64,000 nt of DNA from Ideonella sp. (lineage in GTDB: Bacteria > Pseudomonadota > Gammaproteobacteria > Burkholderiales > Burkholderiaceae_C), in assembly GCF_016702655.1 (NCBI RefSeq), contig NZ_JADJDO010000039.1, forward strand, positions 62,001-126,000, given 5' to 3'. The stretch's first letter is position 1, and the number at the start of each line of letters is the position of its first letter. Made by a program: the position numbers and the translations under genes. The notes under the pieces were generated by a model. The model saw only the letters and a program-made list of their open reading frames with translations, was not told the DNA's origin and made no database searches. Of this stretch, positions 1-8,730 are shown piece after piece.

Positions 1-892
1 CGGCAAACTGGCGCGGGAAGTCGACGATGTTGCGCCACTCGGCGGCGCGAAACGAGTAGATCGATTGCGCGTCGTCGCCAACCACGGTCAGGCCGCGCCC
101 GTCGGGCCTGAGCGCGCGCAGGATCGCCGCCTGGAGGCGGTTCGTGTCCTGGTACTCGTCGACGAGCACGGCGTCGAAGCGCGCGCCGACCGTGCGCGCG
201 AGCGCGGCGTCGGCGGTCATCATCTGCCACCAGTGCAGCAGCAGATCGTCGTAGTCGAGCGCGTGCTGTTGCTGCTTGGCGCGCACGTAGGCGCCGAACA
301 GGGCCTTCAGTTCCGACTCCCAGGTGGCGCACCACGGGAAATGGCGATGCAGTGCCTCGGCCAGCGGCAGCTGGCTGTTGACGACGCGCGAGTAGATCGC
401 CAGGCAGGTGCCCTTGTGCGGGAAGCGCTTGCTCGTTGCCGCGAAACCCTGCTCCTGGCGCACCCAGCCCAACAGGTCCTCGGCGTCGGCGCGGTCGTGG
501 ATCGTGAAGTCGGCTGGCAGGCTGATCGAGGGTGCATGCGCGCGCAGCAGCCGCGCACCGACGCTGTGGAAGGTGCCGGCCCAGGGCAGCGCCGGTGGCT
601 GGCCCAGCCCGAGCGCGCGCTGCAGCAGCATGCCGGCGCGGCGCTGCATCTCCTGCGCGGCGCGGCGCGAGAAGGTCAGCAGCAGCACGCGCTGGGGGTC
701 GATGCCGCGCTGCACCAGCCGCGCGACGCGCGCGGCGAGCGTCATCGTCTTGCCCGATCCGGCGCCGGCGATCACGAGCAGCGCTTCGGCCGCGGCGCCA
801 TGCTCGACGGCGGCGCGCTGGGCGTCGTTGAGTGCCGCGAAGGGATCTGCGCTTCGATCGGCGGCGCGGCGGAGGGCGGTGGCGGCTGGCAT
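1..892 (-). CDS. UvrD/Rep-type ATP-dependent DNA helicase, N-terminal part (cut by window edge)
   Basis: Superfamily 1A helicase that unwinds DNA in repair or replication restart. Only about 297 N-terminal residues are in the window; the gene runs off the left edge. Visible are the Q motif (LNDAQRAAVEH, about residue 21), Walker A GAGSGKT (43-49), the motif Ia region TFSRRAAQEM, Walker B VDEYQDTN and motif III GDDAQSIYSFRAA close to the edge. The start is the ATG at 892, about 20 codons before the Q motif. It is divergent from the exported-protein gene at 1007. The family is clear; which member (UvrD, Rep or another paralogue) cannot be told from this part. Confidence 0.9.
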   Translation of the reverse strand, partial: MPAATALRRAADRSADPFAALNDAQRAAVEHGAAAEALLVIAGAGSGKTMTLAARVARLVQRGIDPQRVLLLTFSRRAAQEMQRRAGMLLQRALGLGQPPALPWAGTFHSVGARLLRAHAPSISLPADFTIHDRADAEDLLGWVRQEQGFAATSKRFPHKGTCLAIYSRVVNSQLPLAEALHRHFPWCATWESELKALFGAYVRAKQQQHALDYDDLLLHWWQMMTADAALARTVGARFDAVLVDEYQDTNRLQAAILRALRPDGRGLTVVGDDAQSIYSFRAAEWRNIVDFPRQFA

Positions 893-1006
893 GGCGATGG
901 GCGGGCTCGCGCAACTGTACAGGCATCCAGTTGCCGAGGGTCGTCTCGCATTGCCGCGCGGCGCCAGTTTCGGGCATCATGCGCGCGCACTCCCCACAGG
1001 TGACCC

Positions 1007-1462
1007 ATGCACAAGAAGACCTTCGCCGCCGTTGGCCGGACCCTCGTCACCGGAGCCTTGGTGCTGGGTAGCACCGGCAGCGCATGGGCCGCCTCGGCGC
1101 CGGAGTACCTGCTCGTCAACAAGTCCTCCGAGGTGCTGATCGACGACGCGACGGTCAAGGCCGTGTTCGGCGAGATCGTCTCGGCGAAGATGGCCAGGCT
1201 CTATCCGACCAACAAGTGGGGCTTCGGCGTGCAGGTGGAGGGCGGCATCACGCAGGCCAATACCTGCGTCGTCACGGCGCGCGTGATGCTGCTGCAGCGC
1301 AACCTGCCGGTGACGACGCGGCTGCTGCTGTTCAAGCCCGAGCGCATGGCCACGACCTTCGACGCGCTGCCCAATGCGTCGGCTGCCCAGTGCCGCGACC
1401 TCGCCAAGGCCAAGCTGCGCGAGGCCAGCCAGGCCCTCAAGTCGGCGCTGACGCCGGAGTGA
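1007..1462 (+). CDS. Hypothetical exported protein, 151 aa
   Basis: I do not recognise the family. The N-terminus is a signal peptide: basic MHKKTF, a hydrophobic stretch to about residue 26 and an AWA-A cleavage site. The mature part is about 120 residues with two cysteines (in NTCVV and AAQCRDL) that could form a disulfide. It ends in an alanine- and lysine-rich helix. The ATG follows a weak AGGTG ribosome site at about 8 bases. It is probably periplasmic and monocistronic, as the next gene is convergent. Function unknown. Confidence 0.7.
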   Translation: MHKKTFAAVGRTLVTGALVLGSTGSAWAASAPEYLLVNKSSEVLIDDATVKAVFGEIVSAKMARLYPTNKWGFGVQVEGGITQANTCVVTARVMLLQRNLPVTTRLLLFKPERMATTFDALPNASAAQCRDLAKAKLREASQALKSALTPE

Positions 1463-1480
1463 ACCCGGCCTGAACCTTCT

Positions 1481-2038
1481 TCAGCCGTGCAGCCGGCTGC
1501 TGCGCGGCACGCTCGCGAGCAGAAAGTCCATCTGGTCGGCGAGGATGCGCCGGCCGCGCAGGATCATGTCCTCGTGCAGGCTGGGCACGTAGGGCAGGTA
1601 GAGCAGCGACAGGTGCACTTCCTCGGGCATGCGGTTGCCCTTGTGGCCGTTGCACGGGCGGCAGGCGGTGATGCAGTTCATCCAGCTGTCCAGGCCGCCG
1701 CGCGAGGTCGGCACGATGTGCTCGCGCGTCAGGTCGTCGACATGGAAGCGCCCGCCGCAATAGGCGCACACCATGCGATCGCGCGCAAACAGCTTGGGGT
1801 TGGACAGCGCCGGCGTCTGGCGCCAGGCGCGGCTCGGTACGTTGCCGCGCACCGCGACGATGGGGTGGACCTCGATCCGCGACTGCAGCCCGGTGCGGCG
1901 CTGCATGCCGCCGCGCAGCACGTAGAACGGATCGCCCAGCGTCCAGGCAATGCCGTCGCTGGCGTAGAGGATCGCCGCTTCCTTGGCCGAGATCCACGAT
2001 TGCGGCCGGCCCGAGACATCGAGTTGGAGCACTTCCAT
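1481..2038 (-). CDS. HNH endonuclease family protein
   Basis: Small HNH nuclease-fold protein, 185 aa from the ATG at 2038. The C-terminal half has the zinc-binding HNH (McrA-like) layout: CAYCGG, then REHIVPTSRGG carrying the catalytic-type histidine, then NCITACRPCNGHKGNR. The first about 75 residues are a conserved extension without catalytic motifs. The frame stays open to a TTG at 2077 that would overlap panE, but family members normally begin at MEVLQLD, so 2038 is preferred. It lies 31 bp after panE on the same strand. Such stand-alone HNH genes are common in betaproteobacterial chromosomes; the substrate is unknown, and nothing here suggests a restriction system. Confidence 0.82.
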   Translation of the reverse strand: MEVLQLDVSGRPQSWISAKEAAILYASDGIAWTLGDPFYVLRGGMQRRTGLQSRIEVHPIVAVRGNVPSRAWRQTPALSNPKLFARDRMVCAYCGGRFHVDDLTREHIVPTSRGGLDSWMNCITACRPCNGHKGNRMPEEVHLSLLYLPYVPSLHEDMILRGRRILADQMDFLLASVPRSSRLHG

Positions 2039-2069
2039 GCAGGCGTGAGCGTAATCCAATCCGGCCCGC

Positions 2070-3077
2070 TCACTCAACCGGTGGCGGCAGCAGGCCGCGC
2101 GTGCGCGCCATCAGCCTCGTGAGGCCGAGCAGCGCGCCGATGGCCGGCGTCTCGACGCCGACGCGCGCGCCGATCTCGTGCACTGCGGCGACGATGGCGT
2201 CGATCTCGAGCGCACGCCCGGCCTCGGCGTCCTGCAACATCGAGGTCTTGAACGCGCCGAGCTGGCGCGTGACGGCCATGCGCGCTTCGCCCGACTGGTC
2301 TATCGGGCAACCGATGCGGGCGCCGATCGCGGCCGCCTCGGCCATCGCGCGCAACATGAACTCGCGCACCAGCGGGTCGTCGAGGATCAGGTCGCAGGTC
2401 GCGCCGGTCAGCGCCGAGACCGGGTTCATGGTCATGTTGCCCCAGAGCTTGAACCAGATCTCGCGCCGGATGTCGGTGCTCTCCTCGACCGTGAAGCCGG
2501 CCGCTCGCAACGCAGCGCCGACGGCAGCGGCGCGCGCGCCGGGCGTTGCGCCGCCTGCCGCTGCGCCGAAGATGATGCGGTCGCCGAAACCGTGCTGCAC
2601 CACGCCCGGCGCCGGGCTGCTGCAGGTGAAGTGGATCACGCCGCCCAGCACCTGCGCCAGCGGCAGCGCGGCGGCGATGCGTCCACCGGGGTCGACGCTT
2701 GCCAGCGGCGTCGCGTCGCCGGTCGCCTGCAGGAACCACCACGGCACGCCGTTCATCGCCGGCAGCAGCAGCGTGTGCGCACCGATCAGCGGCGCGAGCG
2801 TTTGCGCGACGCCGGCCAGCGCCTGGCCCTTGACGGCGATGACGACGAGGTCCTGCTCGCCGAGCTCGCGCGCGTCGCCGCTGGCGTGGATCGCGCGGAT
2901 CGGCGTCTCCCGGTCCGCCTCGCGCAACAGCAGGCCGCGCTCGCGCAGTGCGTGCAACGTGGCGCCGCGCGCAAGTGCGCTCACGCGGAGCCCGCCCGGT
3001 GCCTGGGCAAGCCGGCCGGCAATGAAACCGCCCACGGCCCCGAGGCCGACCACTGCGATGCGCATCGTCGTCGTCAT
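2070..3077 (-). CDS. 2-dehydropantoate 2-reductase family protein (ApbA/PanE)
   Basis: NADPH-dependent reductase of the ketopantoate reductase family; PanE makes pantoate for coenzyme A. Length is 335 aa, slightly above the usual 300-310. The N-terminal Rossmann motif is VGLGAVGGFIAG (about residues 10-21). The catalytic Lys/Asn block is seen as WFKLWGNMTMNPVSALT (about 215-231). It diverges from the tetR gene and is followed by the HNH gene. Many bacteria carry several paralogues of this family that are not the biosynthetic enzyme, so the panE symbol is withheld. The family call is firm; the pathway role is likely but unproven. Confidence 0.88.
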   Translation of the reverse strand: MTTTMRIAVVGLGAVGGFIAGRLAQAPGGLRVSALARGATLHALRERGLLLREADRETPIRAIHASGDARELGEQDLVVIAVKGQALAGVAQTLAPLIGAHTLLLPAMNGVPWWFLQATGDATPLASVDPGGRIAAALPLAQVLGGVIHFTCSSPAPGVVQHGFGDRIIFGAAAGGATPGARAAAVGAALRAAGFTVEESTDIRREIWFKLWGNMTMNPVSALTGATCDLILDDPLVREFMLRAMAEAAAIGARIGCPIDQSGEARMAVTRQLGAFKTSMLQDAEAGRALEIDAIVAAVHEIGARVGVETPAIGALLGLTRLMARTRGLLPPPVE

Positions 3078-3259
3078 GGTTGTTCTGCTGTCCTTGTAGT
3101 GGCGAAGTGTGTAGGCGGCATGACTGGCGCGCCATCCTGAACTGGTTTGAGCCGCGGGTTAACCCGCATGGGCGCGTCGAAGTCGCGCCGTCTAGGCAGC
3201 ATGCCCTAGAAAATGCTGCGCCGGTACACGGCGCGCGGCTCACTTCTTCTGCAAGAATA

Positions 3260-3271
3260 GAACGATCGTTC
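3260..3271. promoter_or_regulatory. Putative TetR operator, perfect 12-bp palindrome
   Basis: GAACGATCGTTC is a perfect palindrome 32 bp upstream of the GTG start of the tetR gene, in the 226-bp region that divides it from panE. Many TetR-family regulators bind a palindrome of this kind near their own promoter. It is therefore a candidate autoregulatory site that may also control the beta-oxidation operon. This is an inference from position and symmetry. Confidence 0.5.
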
Positions 3272-3303
3272 GTTTTTGTCCGCCGCCAGGGGCAGTCCAC
3301 GCC

Positions 3304-3966
3304 GTGTCCGAACCGTCCGTCGCCGCCGCCAAGCCCCTGCAAAAGGGGCTGCAGACACGCGCGGCGATCCTCGACGCAGCGCTCGTGCTGGCGTCGCACA
3401 TGGGGCTCGAGGGGCTGTCGATCGGGGCCCTGGCCGAGGTCACGCAGATGAGCAAGTCGGGCGTGTTCGCCCACTTCGGCTCGCGCGAGGAGCTGCAGAT
3501 CTCCGTCATCCGCGAATACCACCGTCGCTTCGAGGAGGAGGTCTTCTTCCCGTCGATGAGCGAGCCGCGCGGCCTGCCGCGCCTGCGTGCGCTGTTCGAG
3601 CGCTGGGTGCGGCGGGTGTCGGTCGAGGTCGATTCGGGCTGCATCTACATCAGCGGCGCGGTCGAGTTCGACGACCGGCCGGGGCCGGTGCGCGACGCGC
3701 TCGCGGCGATGGTGCAGACCTGGCAGGCGACGCTCGAGCGCGCGATCGGCCTCGCGATCGACGAAGGCCACCTGCGCCCCGACACCGAGCCGCTGCAATT
3801 GCTGTTCGAGACGCACGGCCTGATCCTCGCGCTGCACCACGACGCGCGCTTCCTGCGCCTGCCGGGCGCAGTGGACCGGGCGCGCGCCGGTTTCGAGCGC
3901 ATCGTCGCCCACTACGCCACGCGCGCCGAGCCGGCGCCGCTGGCGCGCCGCGGCGTGCGGCGCTGA
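3304..3966 (+). CDS. TetR/AcrR family transcriptional regulator
   Basis: Repressor-type regulator of 220 aa with an N-terminal TetR helix-turn-helix (about residues 20-65: ILDAALVLASHMGLEG, then SIGALAEVTQMSKSGVFAHF). The C-terminal two thirds is the variable ligand-binding domain. The start is GTG at 3304. It lies 36 bp before the acyl-CoA dehydrogenase gene and heads the beta-oxidation operon, so acyl-CoA or a fatty acid is a reasonable effector. A palindrome at 3260-3271 is a likely binding site. The ligand is inferred from context only. Confidence 0.9.
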   Translation: MSEPSVAAAKPLQKGLQTRAAILDAALVLASHMGLEGLSIGALAEVTQMSKSGVFAHFGSREELQISVIREYHRRFEEEVFFPSMSEPRGLPRLRALFERWVRRVSVEVDSGCIYISGAVEFDDRPGPVRDALAAMVQTWQATLERAIGLAIDEGHLRPDTEPLQLLFETHGLILALHHDARFLRLPGAVDRARAGFERIVAHYATRAEPAPLARRGVRR

Positions 3967-4002
3967 TCGGCCTTTCACCCCATTCATCCGGAGCAAACCA
4001 TC

Positions 4003-5799
4003 ATGGCCAGTTACACCCCCCCGCTGCGCGACATGCACTTCGTGCTGCACGAGTTGCTCGGCGTCGTCGACGAATTCAAGCAGCTGCCGGCGCACGCCGA
4101 GATCGATGCCGACACGATCAACGCCGTGCTCGAGGAGGCGGGCAAGTTCGCCTCGGAGGTGCTCGCGCCGCTGAATGCGAGCGGCGATGCCGAGGGCTGC
4201 GTGCTCGACCGCGAGACGCATGCGGTGCGCACGCCCAAGGGATTCAAGGAGGCCTACGCCAAGTTCGTCGAAGGGGGCTGGCCGTCGCTGTCGGCCGACC
4301 CGGCCTACGGCGGCCAGGGCCTGCCGCATGTCGTCGACCAGGCCTTCTACGAGATGCTGAACTCGGCCAACCAGGCCTGGACCATGTACCCCGGCCTCGC
4401 CCACGGCGCCTACGAGTGCCTGCGCGAGCACGCCAGCGAAGCGCAGAAGGCGCTCTACCTGCCCAAGCTCGTCAGCGGCCAGTGGGTCGGAACGATGTGC
4501 CTGACCGAGGCCCATTGCGGCACCGACCTGGGCCTGCTGCGCACCAAGGCCGAGCCGCAGGGCGACGGCAGCTACCGCATCAGCGGCAGCAAGATCTTCA
4601 TCAGCGGCGGCGAGCAGGACCTGGCCGAGAACATCGTCCACCTCGTGCTCGCGCGTTTGCCCGACGCGCCGACGGGGTCCAAGGGGATCTCGCTGTTCGT
4701 GGTCCCGAAGTTCCTGCCCGGCGCCGATGGGGGGGATGCGCTCGGAGCGCGCAATCCGATCTTCTGCACCGGCCTCGAGCACAAGATGGGCATCAACGCC
4801 AGCGCCACCTGCCAGATCAGCCTCGACGGCGCGACCGGCTGGCTCGTCGGCGAGCCCAACCGCGGCCTGGCGGCGATGTTCCTGATGATGAACGCGGCGC
4901 GCATCGGCGTCGGCATGCAGGGCCTGGGGCTGACCGAAGTCGCCTACCAGAACGCCGTCGCCTACGCCAAGGAGCGCATCCAGATGCGATCGCTGTCGGG
5001 GCCCAAGAACCCCGACCAGCCGGCCGACAAGATCATCGTCCACCCCGACGTGCGCAAGATGCTGCTCACCGCGCGCGCCTATGCCGAGGGCGGGCGGGCG
5101 CTGGCGATGTGGACCACGCTGCAGATCGACAAGGAGCTCTCGTCGGACGACGAGGACGTGCGCGCCGAATGCGCCGACCTGGTGGCGTTGATCACGCCCA
5201 TCGTCAAGGCCTTCCTGACCGACAACGCCTGGATCGCGACCTCGCACTGCCTGCAGGTCTTCGGCGGCCACGGCTACGTCAAGGAATGGGGGGTCGAGCA
5301 GTTCGTTCGCGATGCGCGCATCAGCATGATCTACGAAGGCACCAACACCATCCAGTCGCTCGACCTGCTCGGGCGCAAGGTGCTCGCCGACAACGGCAAG
5401 AAGCTCAAGAAGTTCGGCCAGCTGGTGGCCGACTTCATCGAGGAGGAGGGCACGAACGAGGCGATGCAGGAGTTCGTGAACCCGCTCGCCGACCTCGGCG
5501 ACAAGGTCACCAAGCTCACCACCGAGCTCGGCATGAAGGCATTCGCCAATGCCGACGAGGTCGGCGCCGCGGCGGTCGACTACCTGCGCGTGTGCGGCCA
5601 TCTCGTGTTTGCGTACTTCTGGGCGCGCATGGCCAAGGTCGCGCTCGCGAAGCAGGGCTCGGGCGATCCCTTCTACACTGCCAAGCTCGCCACCGCGCGC
5701 TTCTACTTCGCCAAGCTGCTGCCCGAGACGGCCGGCCTGATCCGCAGTGCCCGCGCCGGCGCAGCAACGCTGATGGCGATGGACGAAACGCTGTTCTGA
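4003..5799 (+). CDS. Acyl-CoA dehydrogenase, long form with extra C-terminal domain (DmdC-like)
   Basis: FAD enzyme for the first step of beta-oxidation (acyl-CoA to trans-2-enoyl-CoA). Length is 598 aa, the size of the long subfamily that includes FadE-like and 3-methylmercaptopropionyl-CoA dehydrogenase (DmdC) members with an added helical C-terminal domain. Visible are MCLTEAHCGTDLGLLRTKA and KIFISGGEQD in the middle beta domain, then CLQVFGGHGYVKEWGVEQ and RDARISMIYEGTNTIQ in the FAD/catalytic domain. The last about 130 residues are the extra domain. It is the second gene of the TetR-headed operon. Chain-length preference cannot be read from sequence. Confidence 0.93.
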   Translation: MASYTPPLRDMHFVLHELLGVVDEFKQLPAHAEIDADTINAVLEEAGKFASEVLAPLNASGDAEGCVLDRETHAVRTPKGFKEAYAKFVEGGWPSLSADPAYGGQGLPHVVDQAFYEMLNSANQAWTMYPGLAHGAYECLREHASEAQKALYLPKLVSGQWVGTMCLTEAHCGTDLGLLRTKAEPQGDGSYRISGSKIFISGGEQDLAENIVHLVLARLPDAPTGSKGISLFVVPKFLPGADGGDALGARNPIFCTGLEHKMGINASATCQISLDGATGWLVGEPNRGLAAMFLMMNAARIGVGMQGLGLTEVAYQNAVAYAKERIQMRSLSGPKNPDQPADKIIVHPDVRKMLLTARAYAEGGRALAMWTTLQIDKELSSDDEDVRAECADLVALITPIVKAFLTDNAWIATSHCLQVFGGHGYVKEWGVEQFVRDARISMIYEGTNTIQSLDLLGRKVLADNGKKLKKFGQLVADFIEEEGTNEAMQEFVNPLADLGDKVTKLTTELGMKAFANADEVGAAAVDYLRVCGHLVFAYFWARMAKVALAKQGSGDPFYTAKLATARFYFAKLLPETAGLIRSARAGAATLMAMDETLF

Positions 5800-5819
5800 A
5801 CCCCTCACGAAAGACTGCG

Positions 5820-6269
5820 ATGAGACCTCAAGCCCTGATCCTCGGTGCCGCACTCGGCCTCCTGTCGACGCTCGCCCAGGCGCAGGCCACGCCGGCCGGC
5901 CTGTGGAAGACGATCGACGACGCGACCAAGAAGGAGAAGTCGCTGGTGCGCATCACCGACAACGGCGGCGCCTTCAGCGGCAAGATCGAGAAGCTTCTCG
6001 ACCCGGCCTCCAAGCCCGACGCGGTGTGCGACAAGTGCAGCGACGACCGCAAGGACAAGCCCATCCTCGGGATGACCATCATCACCGGCGTCAGGCAGAG
6101 CGCCAACGCGGCCGACATCTGGGACGGTGGCCACATCCTCGACCCGAACGACGGCAAGAGCTACAAGGTTCGCCTGTCGCCGGTCGACGGCGGCAAGAAG
6201 CTCGACGTGCGCGGCTACATCGGCATGCCGTTGCTCGGCCGCACGCAGACCTGGCTGCGCGTGGAATGA
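5820..6269 (+). CDS. DUF2147 family exported protein
   Basis: Small periplasmic protein of 149 aa. The signal peptide (MRPQALILG to AQA, about residues 1-21) is followed by the DUF2147 pattern: GLWKTIDD near the mature N-terminus, GKIEKLL, a CDKCSDDRKDKPI cysteine pair, GMTIITGV, a WDGGHILDPNDGKSYKVRLS segment and the ending RTQTWLRVE. The start ATG at 5820 lies 20 bp after the dehydrogenase stop. It sits between two beta-oxidation genes, so it is probably co-transcribed. The family has no established biochemical function; a role in lipid or envelope metabolism is only suggested by position. Confidence 0.88.
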   Translation: MRPQALILGAALGLLSTLAQAQATPAGLWKTIDDATKKEKSLVRITDNGGAFSGKIEKLLDPASKPDAVCDKCSDDRKDKPILGMTIITGVRQSANAADIWDGGHILDPNDGKSYKVRLSPVDGGKKLDVRGYIGMPLLGRTQTWLRVE

Positions 6270-6295
6270 CTGACCTCCCCAACCGAGACCAAGCA

Positions 6296-8713
6296 ATGAC
6301 CAACCGATTCAATGTGCGCAAGGCGGCCGTCCTCGGCGCCGGCGTGATGGGGGCGCAGATCGCGGCCCACTTCGTCAACGTGGGCGTGCCGGTGGTGCTG
6401 TTCGACCTGGCGGCGAAGGACAAAGACGGGGGAGGGGCCCTGTCTTCCACGTCCTCGAAGAGCGGCATCGTAACCCGGGCGATCGAAGGCCTGAAGAAAT
6501 TGAAGCCCTCGCCGCTCGGCGTGCCCGAGAGCGCGGCGCTGATCCAGGCTGCGAACTACGAGGAGCACCTCGCGCTGCTCGCCGAGTGCGATCTGGTGAT
6601 CGAGGCGATTGCCGAGCGCATGGACTGGAAGCTCGACCTGTACCAGCGCATCGCGCCGCATGTCGCGCCGCACGCGATCGTCGCGAGCAACACCTCGGGC
6701 CTGTCGATCACCAGGCTCGCAGCGGCGCTGCCCGAGGCGATCAAGCCGCGCTTTTGCGGCATCCACTTCTTCAACCCGCCGCGCTACATGGCGCTCGTCG
6801 AGCTGATTCCGACGCCGGCGACGCAGCCGGAGGTGCTCGACCAGCTCGAGGCCTTCGTCACGAGCGCGCTCGGCAAGAGCGTCGTGCGGGCCAAGGACAC
6901 GCCCAATTTCATCGCCAACCGGGTCGGCATCGCCGGCATGCTGGCGACGATGAAGGAGGCCGAGACCTACGGCCTGACCTACGACGTGGTCGACGACCTG
7001 ACGGGCAAGAAGCTCGGCCGGGCGTCGAGCGGCACCTTCCGCACTGCCGACGTGGTCGGGCTGGACACGATGGCCCACGTCATCAAGACGCTGCAGGACA
7101 ACCTCGAAGGCGACCCGTTCTTCGCCAGCTACGCGACGCCGCCGGTGCTCGCGGCGCTGATCGCCAAGGGTGCCCTCGGCCAGAAGAGCGGCGCGGGCTT
7201 CTTCAAGAAGGTCGGCAAGGACATCCTGCGCCTCGACCCGGCGAAGGCGGACTACGTTCCCGCAGGCGGCAAGGCCGACGAGATCGTCGCCCGCATGCTC
7301 AAGAAGCCTGCGCCGGAGCGGCTGAAGCTGCTGCGCGAGTCGAGCAACCCGCAAGCCGCATTCCTGTGGGCGATCCTGCGCGACAGCTTCCACTACGCGG
7401 CGGTGCATCTCGCCGAGATCGCCGATTCGGCGCGCGACATCGACTTCGCGATGCGCTGGGGCTTCGGCACCAGCCAGGGGCCGTTCGAGCTCTGGCAGCA
7501 GGCGGGCTGGAAGCAGGTTGCCGAGTGGATGAAGGAAGACATCGCGGCCGGCAAGGCGTTGTCGAGCGCGCCGCTGCCGGAATGGGTGTTCGATGGCCGC
7601 GATGGTGTGCACAAGCCCGAAGGATCGTGGAGCGCGGCGCAGGGCCGCTACGTCGCGCGCTCCGGACTGCCGGTCTACGCGCGCCAGCATTTCCGCGACG
7701 ACGTGCTCGGCTCGGGCGCCGCTGCAGCGCTGGCGAGCGGGACCGAATTGTTCAGGAACGACGAGGTCCGCGTCTGGACCCTGGATGGCGAGGTCGTGAT
7801 CGCAAGCATCACCGCCAAGCTGCACCTGATCAGCCCGACCGTCGCCGATGGGTTGCAAACCGCCCTGGAGCTGGCCGAGAAGAGCTACCAGGGTCTCGTG
7901 ATCTGGTCGCCCGACGACGTGTTTTCGGCCGGCGCCAACCTCGAGGCGCTGATGCCGGTGTTCATGAAGTCGGGCGCCAAGGGCATCGCGCCCGAACTGA
8001 AGAAGTTCCAGGACTTCATGCTGCGCGTGCGCTACGCCCAGGTGCCGGTCGTCTCGGCGGTGCGCGGGATCGCGCTCGGCGGCGGCTGCGAGCTCGCGGT
8101 GTACTCCGCGAAGCGCGTCGCGGCGATGGAGTCGTACATGGGCCTGGTCGAGGTCGGCGTCGGCCTCGTTCCGGGCGCGGGCGGGTTGACCTACATCGCG
8201 CGCCGCGCCGCCGAGATGGCCGCTGCGGGCAACGCGAACGCCGACATCCAGAAGTTCCTGATCGACGGCTTCACGAACGCCGCGATGGCCAAGGTGGGCA
8301 CGAGCGCGATCGAGAGCCGCAAGCTCGGCTACCTGCTGGGGAGCGACGTGATCGTGCCGCACAAGGACGAGCTGTTGCACGTGGCGATCACGCAGGCCAG
8401 GGCCATGGCCGAGAGCGGCTGGCGCGCGCCGGCCAGAAAGCTGTTCCCGGTCGCCGGCCGCAGCGCGATCGCGACCTTCAAGGCCCAGCTCGCCAACATG
8501 CGCGACGGCGGCTTCATCAGCGCGCACGACTTCCACATCGCTGCGCTGATTGCCGACGTGGTCTGCGGTGGCGATGTCGACGCCGGCTCGCTCGCCAGCG
8601 AGGAGTACCTGATGGCGCTCGAACGCAAGCATTTCTGCAGCCTGCTCGAACACCCGAAGACGCAGGAACGGATCATGGGCATGCTGTCCACCGGCAAGCC
8701 GGTGCGCAACTAG
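6296..8713 (+). CDS. Bifunctional 3-hydroxyacyl-CoA dehydrogenase / enoyl-CoA hydratase (FadN-like)
   Basis: Multifunctional beta-oxidation protein of 805 aa. The dehydrogenase is at the N-terminus and the hydratase-like (crotonase) domain at the C-terminus, the order of Bacillus FadN and opposite to E. coli FadB. Domain evidence: NAD-binding VLGAGVMGAQIAAHFVN (about residues 11-27), ASNTSGLS and GIHFFNPPRYM typical of hydroxyacyl-CoA dehydrogenase, then RGIALGGGCELAVYS and EVGVGLVPGAGG (about 590-640) of the crotonase fold. It starts at the ATG at 6296, 26 bp after the DUF2147 gene. It supplies the second and third steps for the acyl-CoA dehydrogenase and thiolase of the same operon. Confidence 0.92.
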   Translation: MTNRFNVRKAAVLGAGVMGAQIAAHFVNVGVPVVLFDLAAKDKDGGGALSSTSSKSGIVTRAIEGLKKLKPSPLGVPESAALIQAANYEEHLALLAECDLVIEAIAERMDWKLDLYQRIAPHVAPHAIVASNTSGLSITRLAAALPEAIKPRFCGIHFFNPPRYMALVELIPTPATQPEVLDQLEAFVTSALGKSVVRAKDTPNFIANRVGIAGMLATMKEAETYGLTYDVVDDLTGKKLGRASSGTFRTADVVGLDTMAHVIKTLQDNLEGDPFFASYATPPVLAALIAKGALGQKSGAGFFKKVGKDILRLDPAKADYVPAGGKADEIVARMLKKPAPERLKLLRESSNPQAAFLWAILRDSFHYAAVHLAEIADSARDIDFAMRWGFGTSQGPFELWQQAGWKQVAEWMKEDIAAGKALSSAPLPEWVFDGRDGVHKPEGSWSAAQGRYVARSGLPVYARQHFRDDVLGSGAAAALASGTELFRNDEVRVWTLDGEVVIASITAKLHLISPTVADGLQTALELAEKSYQGLVIWSPDDVFSAGANLEALMPVFMKSGAKGIAPELKKFQDFMLRVRYAQVPVVSAVRGIALGGGCELAVYSAKRVAAMESYMGLVEVGVGLVPGAGGLTYIARRAAEMAAAGNANADIQKFLIDGFTNAAMAKVGTSAIESRKLGYLLGSDVIVPHKDELLHVAITQARAMAESGWRAPARKLFPVAGRSAIATFKAQLANMRDGGFISAHDFHIAALIADVVCGGDVDAGSLASEEYLMALERKHFCSLLEHPKTQERIMGMLSTGKPVRN

Positions 8714-8730
8714 TTGTCGGTCCCACCGCG

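Noticed and set aside
2074..5853. 1259-codon open frame on the minus strand, opposite tetR and the acyl-CoA dehydrogenase
   Set aside because: It is antisense to clear genes with strong family motifs, the translation shows no domain, and such frames arise from the high GC at third codon positions.
6215..8653. 812-codon minus-strand open frame opposite the FadN-like gene
   Set aside because: Shadow of a conserved enzyme gene; composition is Arg/Ala/His-rich with no recognisable motif.
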